NCBI GenBank assembly: GCA_002354555.1
Contig: DELT01000083.1
Coordinates: forward strand, 1 to 51,625
Source: Methylophaga sp. UBA2689
GTDB taxonomy: Bacteria; Pseudomonadota; Gammaproteobacteria; Nitrosococcales; Methylophagaceae
Length of the DNA stretch: 51,625 bases
Direction of reading: 5' to 3'
Positions within the stretch are counted from its first letter, which is position 1. The number at the start of each line of letters is the position of its first letter. The translations under genes and the position numbers were made by a program. The notes below the pieces were generated by a model that had not been told where the DNA came from, did no database searches, and was given only the letters and a program-made list of their open reading frames with translations. Shown in pieces: positions 9,748 through 18,316 of the stretch.

Positions 9748-10047
9748 TCACTCGTCAATTAAAATCAGCTTACCGGTTTGTGGATCTCGATATACCTGAC
9801 CAACAGCTTCGTAACCACTGCCATCCTGCATCTGTTGTTGCATATTGTCGGGCATTTTTGGCAGTTCTTTACCGAGAGTGATTTCCTGCGGCTGAACTTC
9901 AAAGTGATCCTGTAAATCAGTGCTGAACGCCACCAGTGCAGCGATTAAACCACAGGCAAATACCAGCACAATATCAATCAGATTGGCCAATGGACCTAAC
10001 GGATCTTCATCAGTATCGAGAAATGAACTGCGCCGCCATTTATCCAT
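9748..10047 (-). CDS. DUF2149 protein, probable ExbD-like partner of the ExbB-like channel
   Basis: 99 residues starting at the ATG at 10047, which overlaps the end of the ExbB-like gene by 8 bp. A longer frame exists upstream but lies wholly inside that gene. A short cytoplasmic N terminus leads into one membrane helix (about 21-41) with an Asp at position 25 in the context NLIDIVLVFACG, strikingly like the helix of ExbD/TolR with its proton-carrying Asp. The C terminus GQVYRDPQTGKLILI is the conserved tail of the DUF2149 family and should be periplasmic. It is the last gene of the riboswitch-controlled CobN-like operon. The family name is well supported; the ExbD analogy is my inference from the helix. 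Confidence 0.85.
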   Translation of the reverse strand: MDKWRRSSFLDTDEDPLGPLANLIDIVLVFACGLIAALVAFSTDLQDHFEVQPQEITLGKELPKMPDNMQQQMQDGSGYEAVGQVYRDPQTGKLILIDE

Positions 10048-10486
10048 TTTGCTGTTCCAACAGCGTAAGTGCAGCATCGTACCAACGCCGACGCATTCGG
10101 CCAATGACAAAACCAATCATACCAGCCAATAAGCCAATCACTGTGGTATCAAACGCCACTGTCATTGCCGTTGTCAGTATGCTTAGTTGTCCTTCGCCTA
10201 ATGCGGCAAGTCCCGGACCCAATGGAATCAAGGTGCCCATCAAACCGAGCATTGGTGCCAGTCTGGTAATAAAATCGGCCCGTTCTATCCTGCGTTTGCC
10301 CAAAGCCATCAACGAATCACTGTCTGCCTGACGAGATAAGCGGGCAATTCCCCAAAAACGCTCGCCAATGGCAATCCCTGTTTCATATACGGCTAACCCA
10401 ACAAAAAATAATAAGGCCCAAACCACCGGGGTTAATAATAGTCCGGTCAGCTGGTGCATCAATTCCAATGAAAAATGCGGATACAT
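10040..10486 (-). CDS. MotA/TolQ/ExbB-type proton channel protein
   Basis: 148 residues, shorter than E. coli ExbB (244). There is a first membrane helix at about 13-35, a second near the loop RLAPMLGLMGTLIPLGPGLAAL, and a third ending IGLLAGMIGFVIG, with the channel-lining AFDTTV threonines. The RLAPMLGLMGTLIPLG stretch is the hallmark of this branch of the family. It should use the proton motive force to drive a partner in the periplasm. Its ATG overlaps the stop of the CobN-like gene by one base (TAATG) and its 3' end overlaps the DUF2149 gene, so the three are translated as one operon under the cobalamin riboswitch. No TonB or outer-membrane receptor gene lies nearby. Confidence 0.9.
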   Translation of the reverse strand: MYPHFSLELMHQLTGLLLTPVVWALLFFVGLAVYETGIAIGERFWGIARLSRQADSDSLMALGKRRIERADFITRLAPMLGLMGTLIPLGPGLAALGEGQLSILTTAMTVAFDTTVIGLLAGMIGFVIGRMRRRWYDAALTLLEQQNG

Positions 10487-13400
10487 TACATAGCTCCTTT
10501 ACGACCGCGCCATAATCCTGCGGCAACGATTACTGATAATGCCAGCAACGTCCACAACCAAAGCATTTTGCTATCGGTGGAGCTGGTTGCTGTAGTGTCC
10601 TCAGCAGTTTGATTACTATTCTTGATTTGCTGGCTATCCTGCTGATTCAATTGCAATTCTTGTATATGACTTGGAGAGGAAGCCGTTTCTAAGGTTTGCA
10701 TTCGGCTTCGCGCCAGAACAGCTTCTAATGCTTCAGCTGTGTCCGTATCAAGCTGTGATTTCACAAAATCATACATTGGATGATTGGCGTGAGTATGACC
10801 GCTGCCAGGAATGCCTTTTTCAATAATATTGGCAGCAAACTGCTCGGCCAATTGTTTTTGCGTCTGCAGGTCAGGATCCCAGAATCCTTTATCAATGGCG
10901 ACCAGCATTACTGCCAGGATATTGGTTTGCACGTGTTGCTTATGACCATCACTTAGAAACGAATCCAGTTCCAACTGCAGACTGTCATCCACATATACGG
11001 CTTTCACTTCTTCCCAGACCTGATCGGTAATGATCTCGGGACTGGTCACCTGCCAACCCCAAAGATATTCAATAAACTCACTGCCCATGGTGCGGGCACC
11101 TGCATAACCTTCGTTCATTAACGGCTTAATCCATTGTGGATTCAGATAACGGGCTCGCAGCTCCACCAGGAGGGCTTGTGGCAGATTATCGATCCGTAGA
11201 TTATCGTCGTTACTGTGATTAATCACCGCACTTCCAGGTTGCTGGCCACTGACTGTTTCCACCGCCAGATTAAAACCACCCAGATAATCAAATGCATCAT
11301 TATTATCCATCAGGCCATACAGGTTACTGGCACGTCCCAGAAAGGTCTGTGATACTCCGGCAAGTTGCTGTTTGAACAAGTCCGGTTGCGATTCACCCTG
11401 CAGACCACTGCCATAAGCATGTGCCATACGTTTGATAAATACATCCGCCAGTTCACTACGATCTTCCCAGGCAGAAGATCGCTCTACCAGACGATTAATT
11501 CCGGCACCATAAGAACCCGGGGCAATACCAAACACCCGCAGACTGGTCTGTCGACCTAGTTGAGCCGGATCGATATCCGGTTGTTGGGCCAGCCGTTGTC
11601 TGGTTTCATTAACCCAATTGGCGGCCACCAGATTTTTATCCAGCGCTTCATCGCCACCTTGTTGCCATTCACCTAAAGGCTGCAAAGCAGCGTTAAGGGC
11701 GACTGCCAGAGCAGGATAATTACGGATAATCAGATCATGACTGGCATCCAGGGCCAATAAGCTGGCTTTATCAAGCAACACCAGATGTTCGCCATATAAA
11801 TCCCTGAATAGACCTGAGGTAGTAAACAGCACATCCAGCCGCTGCGGTTGCTCCTCATTTAGAGGCAGACGCTCGAGACCTTTGATAATGCCTCGGCTAT
11901 TCCATATGGGGCGTACTCCCAACAGTTTCATACCAAACGCAATCATCGCACCTTCATCCCGCACCGAATCAGAGGCCCATAAAATCACGCCTTGTTTATT
12001 GCGATCGCCAACTTCATGACCTTCAATATTGCCTTTTTCGCCGGACAATACAGGTGCAGCTAGTTGCTGACCAATATCAAAACCCACACGGGTAGGCAGC
12101 AAACTGCCATCCAACGCATAAAAATTACGTCCAGTGGGCAGGGCATCCGGCGTGCGGATGGGATCATTGCCTTTCCCTGGAGAGATAAAACGACCATTCA
12201 AACCATTTAAAAGCGCTTCAATCTCAGCAGCTGGAGATATTTGCAATTTTTGATAGATATCTTTGCGTTGATCCTCGCTGTAATCTGTGTTGTCCAGAAT
12301 TGAGTTCATCATGGTATCGAGTCCATCCGCGGACCAATTGCGGCCAAATACATGCAGTCCAAGCGGCATAAAGGTCTCCTGAAAGTTGGTTAGATAATGA
12401 CCGACTTCATGCAGCAGAAAATCATCATCAATTTCATCGAAACCGGCACCACGAACTTGCAGCTCCTCATCCATGCTGGCAATTAATTCATCACGCAGCC
12501 CCATGGTTTCGATTTGTTCACGCAGGCTGCGAATAGCCCGATCCCGTGTGGCTTTATCTGAAGCCGCTTCGGCGCTTTCAATCAATTGACGTAATTGCAG
12601 CAAATCATCATATAGTTCAGTCACGGCAAGCGGGGGAGTCAAATGATCAATGATAACTGCCTGCCCGCGACGTTTGGCCTGTATGCCTTCACCAACGCCA
12701 TCGACTATATAGGGATAAAGTCCAGGCACATCACCGGCAATAATAGCGGGGTAATCATCTTCGCCCAGACCTACACTGCGTTTGGGTAAAAACTCATAGG
12801 TGGAATGTCGACCGACATGCACCATGGCATCGGCGTTAAATATCGACTGAATATAGTGATAAAACGCCAGATATTGATGCGGCGGTGGAAAGGACATATT
12901 GGCATGCAACAGTTCTTCATGGATCTCCCAACCGCGAGGCGGTTGAGGGCCAATAAACACATTGCCAAATTGCACGCCGGGAATCAGTAATTGATTATCC
13001 CAGACCATCACCTTGCCTGGGATGTCACCCCAGCCACGAATACCTTCGATCTGCATTTCCAATAATGCATCATGTAATGATTCGCTATGTTGCCAGTCTG
13101 GTTGATGGCCTTGTGCAGCAGAGTCGATGATCTGCTGATAATCCTGTTCCAGCTGGGTTAATAAATTCAATGCCCGACTGCGGCCGGGATGACGCAAACC
13201 ATCCAGCGCATGATGAATATCCGTAGAGGTCTGCTGCATAAATGCTGACAGTAACTGCAGTTGAGACTGACGAACGGTTACATTTTCCAATGCCAGAGCC
13301 TGCTTAATAGCATCACGCATACGCTGCTGTAATGCTGCCAGAGGCCCATCAATCATTTCAGCCTGAACCGTGGCCGGTAACTGCTTGAACCAGCGTTGAT

Positions 13401-14886
13401 AATCATCCGCTGTCATGGTGTTGGCGACCTTGGACATCGCAGATAAAGCTTGTGCGTCTTCAGGTAAATTCACCCCTTGAAGTTGTAGCAAATCAAGCAA
13501 AGCCTCAGCATCTTTGGGCAGTTCACCGGTCTGATAACCTGCGTTTTTCAGAGAATTCAATATTTCCAGCAGACTTTCAGGCACATTCAGATTGTCCGCA
13601 CCGATATTATGTCTGCCGGGGGGATGGTTGTAATACACAATGGCGACACGCTTATCAGCATTCTCTTTTTGTTGCAGATCCAGCCAGCGTTGCATACGCT
13701 TCGCATGACGGGTTATTTGTTTAGTAATAGGCAGGCTTTGAGTCAGCTGAGCCCCTGTTTGTTGGTCAATCTTTGCAGGCTCAGTTAACGCCAGAATCTG
13801 TGGCTGACTGACACCTTGTAACTCCGGCATGGCAATTCGGTAATGAATGGAATCGCGAGGAATACCCTGTGAAGATAAGGCATAATCCGCCTCACTCAAT
13901 TCGTTAAGACGAATGCCTTTTAAAACCGGAACATTAAGCTCAGTAAATAGTTGTTCAACCGTCTCACGGCCATCACCGCCACCCATCACAAAGTCTTGTA
14001 AAGAAACGATTCCCCATGGTGTGTTTGGCAAAGACTTACTCATGACATTTTTGATGGTCTGAACAGCTGCAACACTGGGTTCACCCCATGCAGCCAGCAC
14101 CGAAACGCACTGACTGTTCAGGGCCTGACAATACTGTTGATGCAGTTTCCATTCACCCGTCAGATCGCCGGTATCATGATCGACCAACCAGACCACAGGC
14201 CGTGAGGCATCCAGTTGTGTCACTAGTTCATCAGAGCTTAACCAGTGAGTTTTATCGTCGTTATGCAAAGCAAAACGTAAAGCCCCAACCGGTTGTAATT
14301 CGGCTTTTTTATTGCCTTCTGTGAGCAACATGTCCAGCAGACTGCGTGAATTTTCTGTCGAACGGTTAACCCAGTAAGCACGAGCCTGTAACCAGTTAGC
14401 ATACTCGGGATATTGGGCCTGTTTGGCCTCCAACAAAGTTGTAGTGCTTAGTGAAGCTTTATCACTCACTATATAATTAGGAATGGATTGTGTAACTGGG
14501 TCGCTATTTAAGGCGATAAGTCGCTGGTCACTATGTAAAACATAACGCTTTTGATCACTGTTATATTGACGAGCCAGTAAACGTTCAATCGGATCGCCAA
14601 ATACGCCAACCACTAATAAGCTTTCACTGTTATCAATTAATTGCTGTAAGTCAGCATCGTCCAAAGCATTAAGCTGACTGACCGTGCGTATTTGAATATT
14701 TGCATCGGGATTTTGCTGTAATAATTGATGTGCACCAGAGACCAATGTCGGGGCCGAACGATCTGACACAATAACCGTTACGTGATGCTCACTGGCATAC
14801 GCACTTGAAGTTAACAGCGAAAACAACAGGGCAAACAGATAAACGGTTCTGTAAAGAGGTAATCGATAATTAAAAATATAAGACAT
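10486..14886 (-). CDS. Secreted, membrane-anchored CobN-like (cobaltochelatase/Mg-chelatase H family) protein
   Basis: 1466 residues from the ATG at 14886, which has an AGGA ribosome site; an in-frame GTG at 14976 would start inside the riboswitch expression region and is rejected. Unlike the cytoplasmic CobN of aerobic B12 synthesis it begins with a signal peptide (positively charged start, then YLFALLFSLLTSSAYA) and ends with a Ser/Thr/Gln-rich linker, one membrane helix (LWLWTLLALSVIVAAGLW) and a basic tail, so the body is periplasmic. Family stretches such as YYNHPPGRHNIGADNLNVP, HVGRHSTYEFLPKRSVGL and WASDSVRDEGAMIAFG are present. No CobS/CobT partners are nearby; the partners are an ExbB-like channel and DUF2149. 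With cobalamin-riboswitch control, a role in corrinoid or cobalt handling at the inner membrane is likely; cobalt insertion itself is unproven. Confidence 0.88.
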   Translation of the reverse strand: MSYIFNYRLPLYRTVYLFALLFSLLTSSAYASEHHVTVIVSDRSAPTLVSGAHQLLQQNPDANIQIRTVSQLNALDDADLQQLIDNSESLLVVGVFGDPIERLLARQYNSDQKRYVLHSDQRLIALNSDPVTQSIPNYIVSDKASLSTTTLLEAKQAQYPEYANWLQARAYWVNRSTENSRSLLDMLLTEGNKKAELQPVGALRFALHNDDKTHWLSSDELVTQLDASRPVVWLVDHDTGDLTGEWKLHQQYCQALNSQCVSVLAAWGEPSVAAVQTIKNVMSKSLPNTPWGIVSLQDFVMGGGDGRETVEQLFTELNVPVLKGIRLNELSEADYALSSQGIPRDSIHYRIAMPELQGVSQPQILALTEPAKIDQQTGAQLTQSLPITKQITRHAKRMQRWLDLQQKENADKRVAIVYYNHPPGRHNIGADNLNVPESLLEILNSLKNAGYQTGELPKDAEALLDLLQLQGVNLPEDAQALSAMSKVANTMTADDYQRWFKQLPATVQAEMIDGPLAALQQRMRDAIKQALALENVTVRQSQLQLLSAFMQQTSTDIHHALDGLRHPGRSRALNLLTQLEQDYQQIIDSAAQGHQPDWQHSESLHDALLEMQIEGIRGWGDIPGKVMVWDNQLLIPGVQFGNVFIGPQPPRGWEIHEELLHANMSFPPPHQYLAFYHYIQSIFNADAMVHVGRHSTYEFLPKRSVGLGEDDYPAIIAGDVPGLYPYIVDGVGEGIQAKRRGQAVIIDHLTPPLAVTELYDDLLQLRQLIESAEAASDKATRDRAIRSLREQIETMGLRDELIASMDEELQVRGAGFDEIDDDFLLHEVGHYLTNFQETFMPLGLHVFGRNWSADGLDTMMNSILDNTDYSEDQRKDIYQKLQISPAAEIEALLNGLNGRFISPGKGNDPIRTPDALPTGRNFYALDGSLLPTRVGFDIGQQLAAPVLSGEKGNIEGHEVGDRNKQGVILWASDSVRDEGAMIAFGMKLLGVRPIWNSRGIIKGLERLPLNEEQPQRLDVLFTTSGLFRDLYGEHLVLLDKASLLALDASHDLIIRNYPALAVALNAALQPLGEWQQGGDEALDKNLVAANWVNETRQRLAQQPDIDPAQLGRQTSLRVFGIAPGSYGAGINRLVERSSAWEDRSELADVFIKRMAHAYGSGLQGESQPDLFKQQLAGVSQTFLGRASNLYGLMDNNDAFDYLGGFNLAVETVSGQQPGSAVINHSNDDNLRIDNLPQALLVELRARYLNPQWIKPLMNEGYAGARTMGSEFIEYLWGWQVTSPEIITDQVWEEVKAVYVDDSLQLELDSFLSDGHKQHVQTNILAVMLVAIDKGFWDPDLQTQKQLAEQFAANIIEKGIPGSGHTHANHPMYDFVKSQLDTDTAEALEAVLARSRMQTLETASSPSHIQELQLNQQDSQQIKNSNQTAEDTTATSSTDSKMLWLWTLLALSVIVAAGLWRGRKGAM

Positions 14887-14940
14887 CAGACATCCTGCCG
14901 CAGCAAAAACAGCTACCAGTATGGTAAATAGCGGGCAGGG

Positions 14941-14951
14941 GACAGTATGGG
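14941..14951 (-). promoter_or_regulatory. Candidate riboswitch switching strand
   Basis: On the minus strand these 11 bases read CCCATACTGTC and are the exact complement of GACAGTATGGG inside the aptamer (15126-15116). Pairing would span about 165 nt and compete with aptamer folding, ending about 55 bases before the CobN-like ATG. This is a candidate part of the expression platform, inferred from complementarity alone. Confidence 0.4.
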
Positions 14952-15000
14952 TGTAATCTCGGAAACGTTCAGGCACCCCGCCACGACTCCATCGTTAGCT

Positions 15001-15287
15001 TCGGGCCGGTCTCCGGACTTACAGCTTAGCTATGTCAGTATCTGATTATCTTTTCTGGCCATTACAGAGGTGGCTATAAAAGATAAAACAGTACCTAAGC
15101 TTCATTTCTCGTCTTCCCATACTGTCAATGTACAGTGACTGTCGATCTATCAGGCAGATAGCGACCAGAGCTATGAAATAACTGTTTACCGTTGCGGGGG
15201 CAGTACAGGAATAGCCAAATCATTGGCGCACCTGTTTCCCGTTTAACCTTTATTACATGTTGCAATAAGGGCACCTGAAACTGCCAG
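15001..15287 (-). ncRNA. Cobalamin (B12) riboswitch
   Basis: Read on the minus strand, the leader of the CobN-like operon contains the ordered cobalamin-aptamer elements: CAGGTGCCC at the 5' end (about 15284-15270), TTAAACGGGAAACAGGTGCG (about 15246-15227), CCCCCGCAACGGTAAACAG (about 15200-15182) and the B12 box AAGTCCGGAGACCGGCC (15020-15004). Long peripheral stems, such as TTATCTTTT pairing with AAAAGATAA, make it larger than a minimal aptamer. The class normally represses downstream genes when adenosylcobalamin is abundant. The expression platform lies between 15000 and the CobN-like ATG at 14886. The other side of the intergenic region (15288-15506) holds only the lemA leader, where I see nothing else. 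Confidence 0.93.
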
Positions 15288-15506
15288 CGATAATACAGAC
15301 AATTGTTATTCAGTCAAACCAGGCAATGCGAGTCAGTTTGCAAATGATGCTTGTCTGGATTCAAAAACAAGTTCGACAATGATATTGAGTAGTATTGGGC
15401 TGAACATTAATGGCCCTTGGCTTTCATAAACAGTAAGCTGTTTAATACTGTGGGTAACTAATCCATAATCAATCACGACATTAAATTCAATCTTAGGAGA
15501 GCAAAT

Positions 15507-16085
15507 ATGGAATGGGTATTACTAGGGATTGTCGGCTTACTGATTTTATATGTGATTATTGAATACAATAAATTAGTGCGGTATCGCAATATCTTTCAGA
15601 ATGCATTCAAACAGATTGACGTTACCCTAAAACAGCGTCATGACATGATTCCTCAGTTGGTCAGCACCGTTAAAGGCTATGCCAAGCATGAACAGGAAAC
15701 GCTTAATGGGGTAATTGAAGCTCGCAATCAAGCGGAAAAAATGCGTGATCAAACTGACTCGGGCGATGCAAAGTCAATGCTGGCGCTTGGGCAGGCCGAA
15801 GGGGTGTTAGGTAAAGCAATGGGCGGTATCTTTGCGTTATCAGAAGCCTATCCGGATCTGAAAGCTGACGGTGCTTTCCGTGATCTTATGGAGCAGCTGA
15901 CCAGCATTGAAAACAAAGTGGCAGCCTCGCGCCGCGGTTACAATAATACGGTGCTTGAATATAACAATGTTCTGGAAACCTTTCCGACTAATATTCTAGG
16001 CAACATGTTCAGTTTTACTCGCGCATCAGAGCTGGAGTTTGATGACCGTGAAGCGATTCAAGAAGCTCCCAAGGTTGAATTTTAA
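15507..16085 (+). CDS. lemA: LemA family protein
   Basis: 192 residues. An N-terminal membrane helix (about 3-20, WVLLGIVGLLILYVIIEY) precedes the family signature YNKLVRYRNIFQNAFKQIDV, then RHDMIPQLVSTVKGYAKHEQE and a long helical bundle with the conserved RRGYNNTVLEYN stretch. The topology is a short periplasmic N terminus and a helical cytoplasmic domain. The molecular role is not settled; LemA proteins often sit beside M48 proteases or TPM-domain proteins. Here an M48 protease gene follows after only 2 bp, so the pair is one operon. A good ribosome site (TAGGAGA) precedes the ATG. Confidence 0.93.
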   Translation: MEWVLLGIVGLLILYVIIEYNKLVRYRNIFQNAFKQIDVTLKQRHDMIPQLVSTVKGYAKHEQETLNGVIEARNQAEKMRDQTDSGDAKSMLALGQAEGVLGKAMGGIFALSEAYPDLKADGAFRDLMEQLTSIENKVAASRRGYNNTVLEYNNVLETFPTNILGNMFSFTRASELEFDDREAIQEAPKVEF

Positions 16086-16087
16086 AA

Positions 16088-17110
16088 ATGGCTGCAACGA
16101 GCAGCTATCAACTTGGTGCAAATGCCCGAAAACAAAGCCGGCTGATGATGACTTTGTTTATTTTTTCTGTGGCGTTGATCGCAGCCGTGATTGCCGCTCT
16201 GGCCTCTGTCAGGATGACCAGCGACAGCATTAATCAGACTGAACAGATAATGGTTAACTGGCAATTATTTGGGTTGGTTGCTGCCGGCGTTGCTACGGTG
16301 ATTATTCTGACCTCTATCTGGAAAATAGTCACCATGGGCGGTGACGGTGCAAAGGTTGCTCAGGCTTTGGGAGCGACCGATATTAACGAGCTAACCGGTG
16401 ATCCCCTGGTTACCCGTTATCAAAACATCGTTGAGGAAGTGGCGCTGGGAGCCAGCATCCAGACACCAAAGATTTTCATCATTGAAAACGAACCCGGAAT
16501 TAACGCCTTCGCAGCGGGCAGCGCACCTGATAATGCGGCTATTGCCGTGACTCGTGGCGCATTAACGTTATTGAATCGCGATGAACTGACTGCGGTAGTC
16601 GCTCATGAGTTTGCGCATATACGTAACCTCGATATGCGGCTCAACCTTCGTGTAATCGGTTTGATTCACGGCTTGATGGCACTTTATGTTGTCGGGCGGA
16701 TTCTGATGCACTCTGGAGGTCGTAGCAGAAAAGGTGGTGCTCAGATACTGTTGATTGGAATTGCTCTGATTCTGCTGGGATTACTGGGGGCATTTATGGG
16801 CAAAATTATGCAGGCAGCTATATCTCGTCAACGTGAATATCTTGCTGATGCGGATGCCACACGCTATACCGGAAACCCGATCGCGTTAGCAGGAGCATTA
16901 AAAAAAATAGGTGCCCTAAGTCAACAAGGTACCAATAAAGCCAAGCATGATGAACTGGAAGAAGCCAGACACATGTTGTTTGCCGAGCTTTCAAATAAAA
17001 TGTCCGGAATGTTATCTACACATCCGCCGTTGGTAAAACGAATTCAGGCACTGGAACCCGGGTTTGACCCAGAAATTAACGGCTGGCCTGAGATAGAAAA
17101 TGCTCAATAA
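16088..17110 (+). CDS. HtpX-like M48 family membrane zinc protease
   Basis: 340 residues. Two N-terminal membrane helices (about 18-40 and 58-80) are followed by the catalytic HEFAH motif (H173, E174, H177). Further helices follow, and the third zinc ligand is expected in the SRQREYLADADATRYT segment, as in the HtpX family; the active site faces the cytoplasm. The C terminus carries LSTHPPLVKRIQAL, also typical. HtpX-type proteases help in quality control of membrane proteins. The gene starts 2 bp after lemA. It is longer than E. coli HtpX (293), with extra sequence near the N terminus, so I give no gene symbol. Confidence 0.9.
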   Translation: MAATSSYQLGANARKQSRLMMTLFIFSVALIAAVIAALASVRMTSDSINQTEQIMVNWQLFGLVAAGVATVIILTSIWKIVTMGGDGAKVAQALGATDINELTGDPLVTRYQNIVEEVALGASIQTPKIFIIENEPGINAFAAGSAPDNAAIAVTRGALTLLNRDELTAVVAHEFAHIRNLDMRLNLRVIGLIHGLMALYVVGRILMHSGGRSRKGGAQILLIGIALILLGLLGAFMGKIMQAAISRQREYLADADATRYTGNPIALAGALKKIGALSQQGTNKAKHDELEEARHMLFAELSNKMSGMLSTHPPLVKRIQALEPGFDPEINGWPEIENAQ

Positions 17111-17115
17111 AATAA

Positions 17116-17158
17116 TTATCCCTCACCCCAAACAGTACCTATTTGAAGTGAGAGATAA
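17116..17158. terminator. Possible bidirectional hairpin between convergent genes
   Basis: Arms TTATC-C-CTCAC and GTGAG-A-GATAA (one mismatch) surround a 21-base loop between the 3' ends of the M48 protease gene and the exchanger gene. There is no strong T run on either side, so termination is possible but not certain. Confidence 0.4.
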
Positions 17159-17174
17159 TGGTTTGTTGTGAATA

Positions 17175-18230
17175 CTAATTATAGCGTCTGCGTAATAAAT
17201 CATTTACTAAGCAAAGTAATACGTAAAAGCCAACCAGTGGAGCCAATCCATAAACCAGTCCGGCTTGCAATTGTGGCAGATAAGGTAAAGACAATGCCAT
17301 TGTAATGGTAAACCAGACATAGGCGACGTATAGCACCAGGAATAAGAAACCTTCAAACCGATTTAATGTGCTTCCCAAAAAGAATAAGGGCAAACATAAA
17401 ATTGCTACAGCTAACATAACGGGAACGTCAATCTGCATCAGCTGTTCGCTGGCCAGTAAAGGGGTGGGGGAGAACAAGCCCGACAAACCCAATACCGCAA
17501 GAATATTGAAGATATTGCTACCCACCACATTTCCAATCGCAATATCCCGTTCACCTTTGATGGTGGCAACGACAGAAGTCATGACCTCTGGTAGTGATGT
17601 ACCCGCAGCGATAATAGTCAAGCCAATAACTGCTTCACTGACACCAAATGAAGAAGCAATCGTCACCGCACTTTGAACCAACCAGCGGGCGCCCAGTACC
17701 AGTAAAGCAAAGCCGATTACGATCAGCAAGATATTTTGCCAGGTCGGTGCCGGATTCTTATCTATCTCAACTGTGGCATCAATTCCAGTTTTTTTGCCCT
17801 GATAAAACAGAAACACCGTGTACAAAATGACGCCTGTTAACAAAATAGCTGCTTCAAGTTTGCCAATCATGCCATCCTGAATCATCCACAAAGCGACAAA
17901 ACTGATGCCAATCATTATTGGTACGTCCTGACGGATCAATTGTTGTGAAACCATCAACGGCATGATTAAAGCCGCGAGACCGAGAATAAACAGAATATTG
18001 AAAATATTACTGCCCACCACATTAGCAATGGCCAGTTCAGCCTGCCCGGAAAAAGCGGCTTTGACACTGACAGCCATTTCGGGGGCACTGGTGCCAAATG
18101 CCACCACCGTTAAACCAACCACTAAAGCCGGGATCCCGAAACTGGTCGCTAAACGTGAGGCGCCTTTAACCAGTAACTCTGCTCCCATGATTAATAGAAT
18201 TAATCCTGCACCCAACATCAACCACGTCAT
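17175..18230 (-). CDS. Na+/Ca2+ exchanger family (YrbG/CaxA-like) cation antiporter
   Basis: 351 residues from the ATG at 18230, preceded by AAGGA at a good distance; a GTG at 18272 lies inside an upstream hairpin and is rejected. Two homologous halves each have about five membrane helices and carry the alpha-repeat signatures GTSAPEMAVSVKAAFSGQ with NVVGSNIFNILFILG, and AAGTSLPEVMTSVVA with NVVGSNIFNILAVLG. The acidic residues in the two GTS-PE motifs are the cation ligands of this family. It is an inner-membrane antiporter, probably exchanging Ca2+ for Na+ or H+. It lies 86 bp downstream of secDF on the same strand, with a perfect 13-bp hairpin in between. Confidence 0.92.
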   Translation of the reverse strand: MTWLMLGAGLILLIMGAELLVKGASRLATSFGIPALVVGLTVVAFGTSAPEMAVSVKAAFSGQAELAIANVVGSNIFNILFILGLAALIMPLMVSQQLIRQDVPIMIGISFVALWMIQDGMIGKLEAAILLTGVILYTVFLFYQGKKTGIDATVEIDKNPAPTWQNILLIVIGFALLVLGARWLVQSAVTIASSFGVSEAVIGLTIIAAGTSLPEVMTSVVATIKGERDIAIGNVVGSNIFNILAVLGLSGLFSPTPLLASEQLMQIDVPVMLAVAILCLPLFFLGSTLNRFEGFLFLVLYVAYVWFTITMALSLPYLPQLQAGLVYGLAPLVGFYVLLCLVNDLLRRRYN

Positions 18231-18247
18231 CTTTTTTTCCTTGAAAT

Positions 18248-18277
18248 ACTTTATGGTGAGTTGCCTCACCATAAAGT
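18248..18277 (-). promoter_or_regulatory. Perfect 13-bp hairpin in the leader of the exchanger gene
   Basis: Arms ACTTTATGGTGAG (18248-18260) and CTCACCATAAAGT (18265-18277) close a 4-base loop. On the minus strand the structure ends 17 bases before the exchanger ATG, just upstream of its AAGGA ribosome site, and lies about 40 bases after the secDF stop. No T run follows, so a simple terminator is unlikely. An operator, an mRNA-processing site or a leader structure affecting translation are all possible. Confidence 0.6.
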
Positions 18278-18316
18278 CATAATTATTAATTAGTTACAAA
18301 CGGATTCTCGATTTTT

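Noticed and set aside
9936-10331. Long plus-strand frame opposite the ExbB-like gene
   Set aside because: Antisense to two genes with clear families; low-complexity translation rich in Ser/Pro/Arg typical of a shadow frame.
14887-14976. N-terminal extension of the CobN-like protein from a GTG
   Set aside because: The extension would be translated from the riboswitch expression region; the ATG at 14886 has an AGGA site and gives a proper signal peptide.
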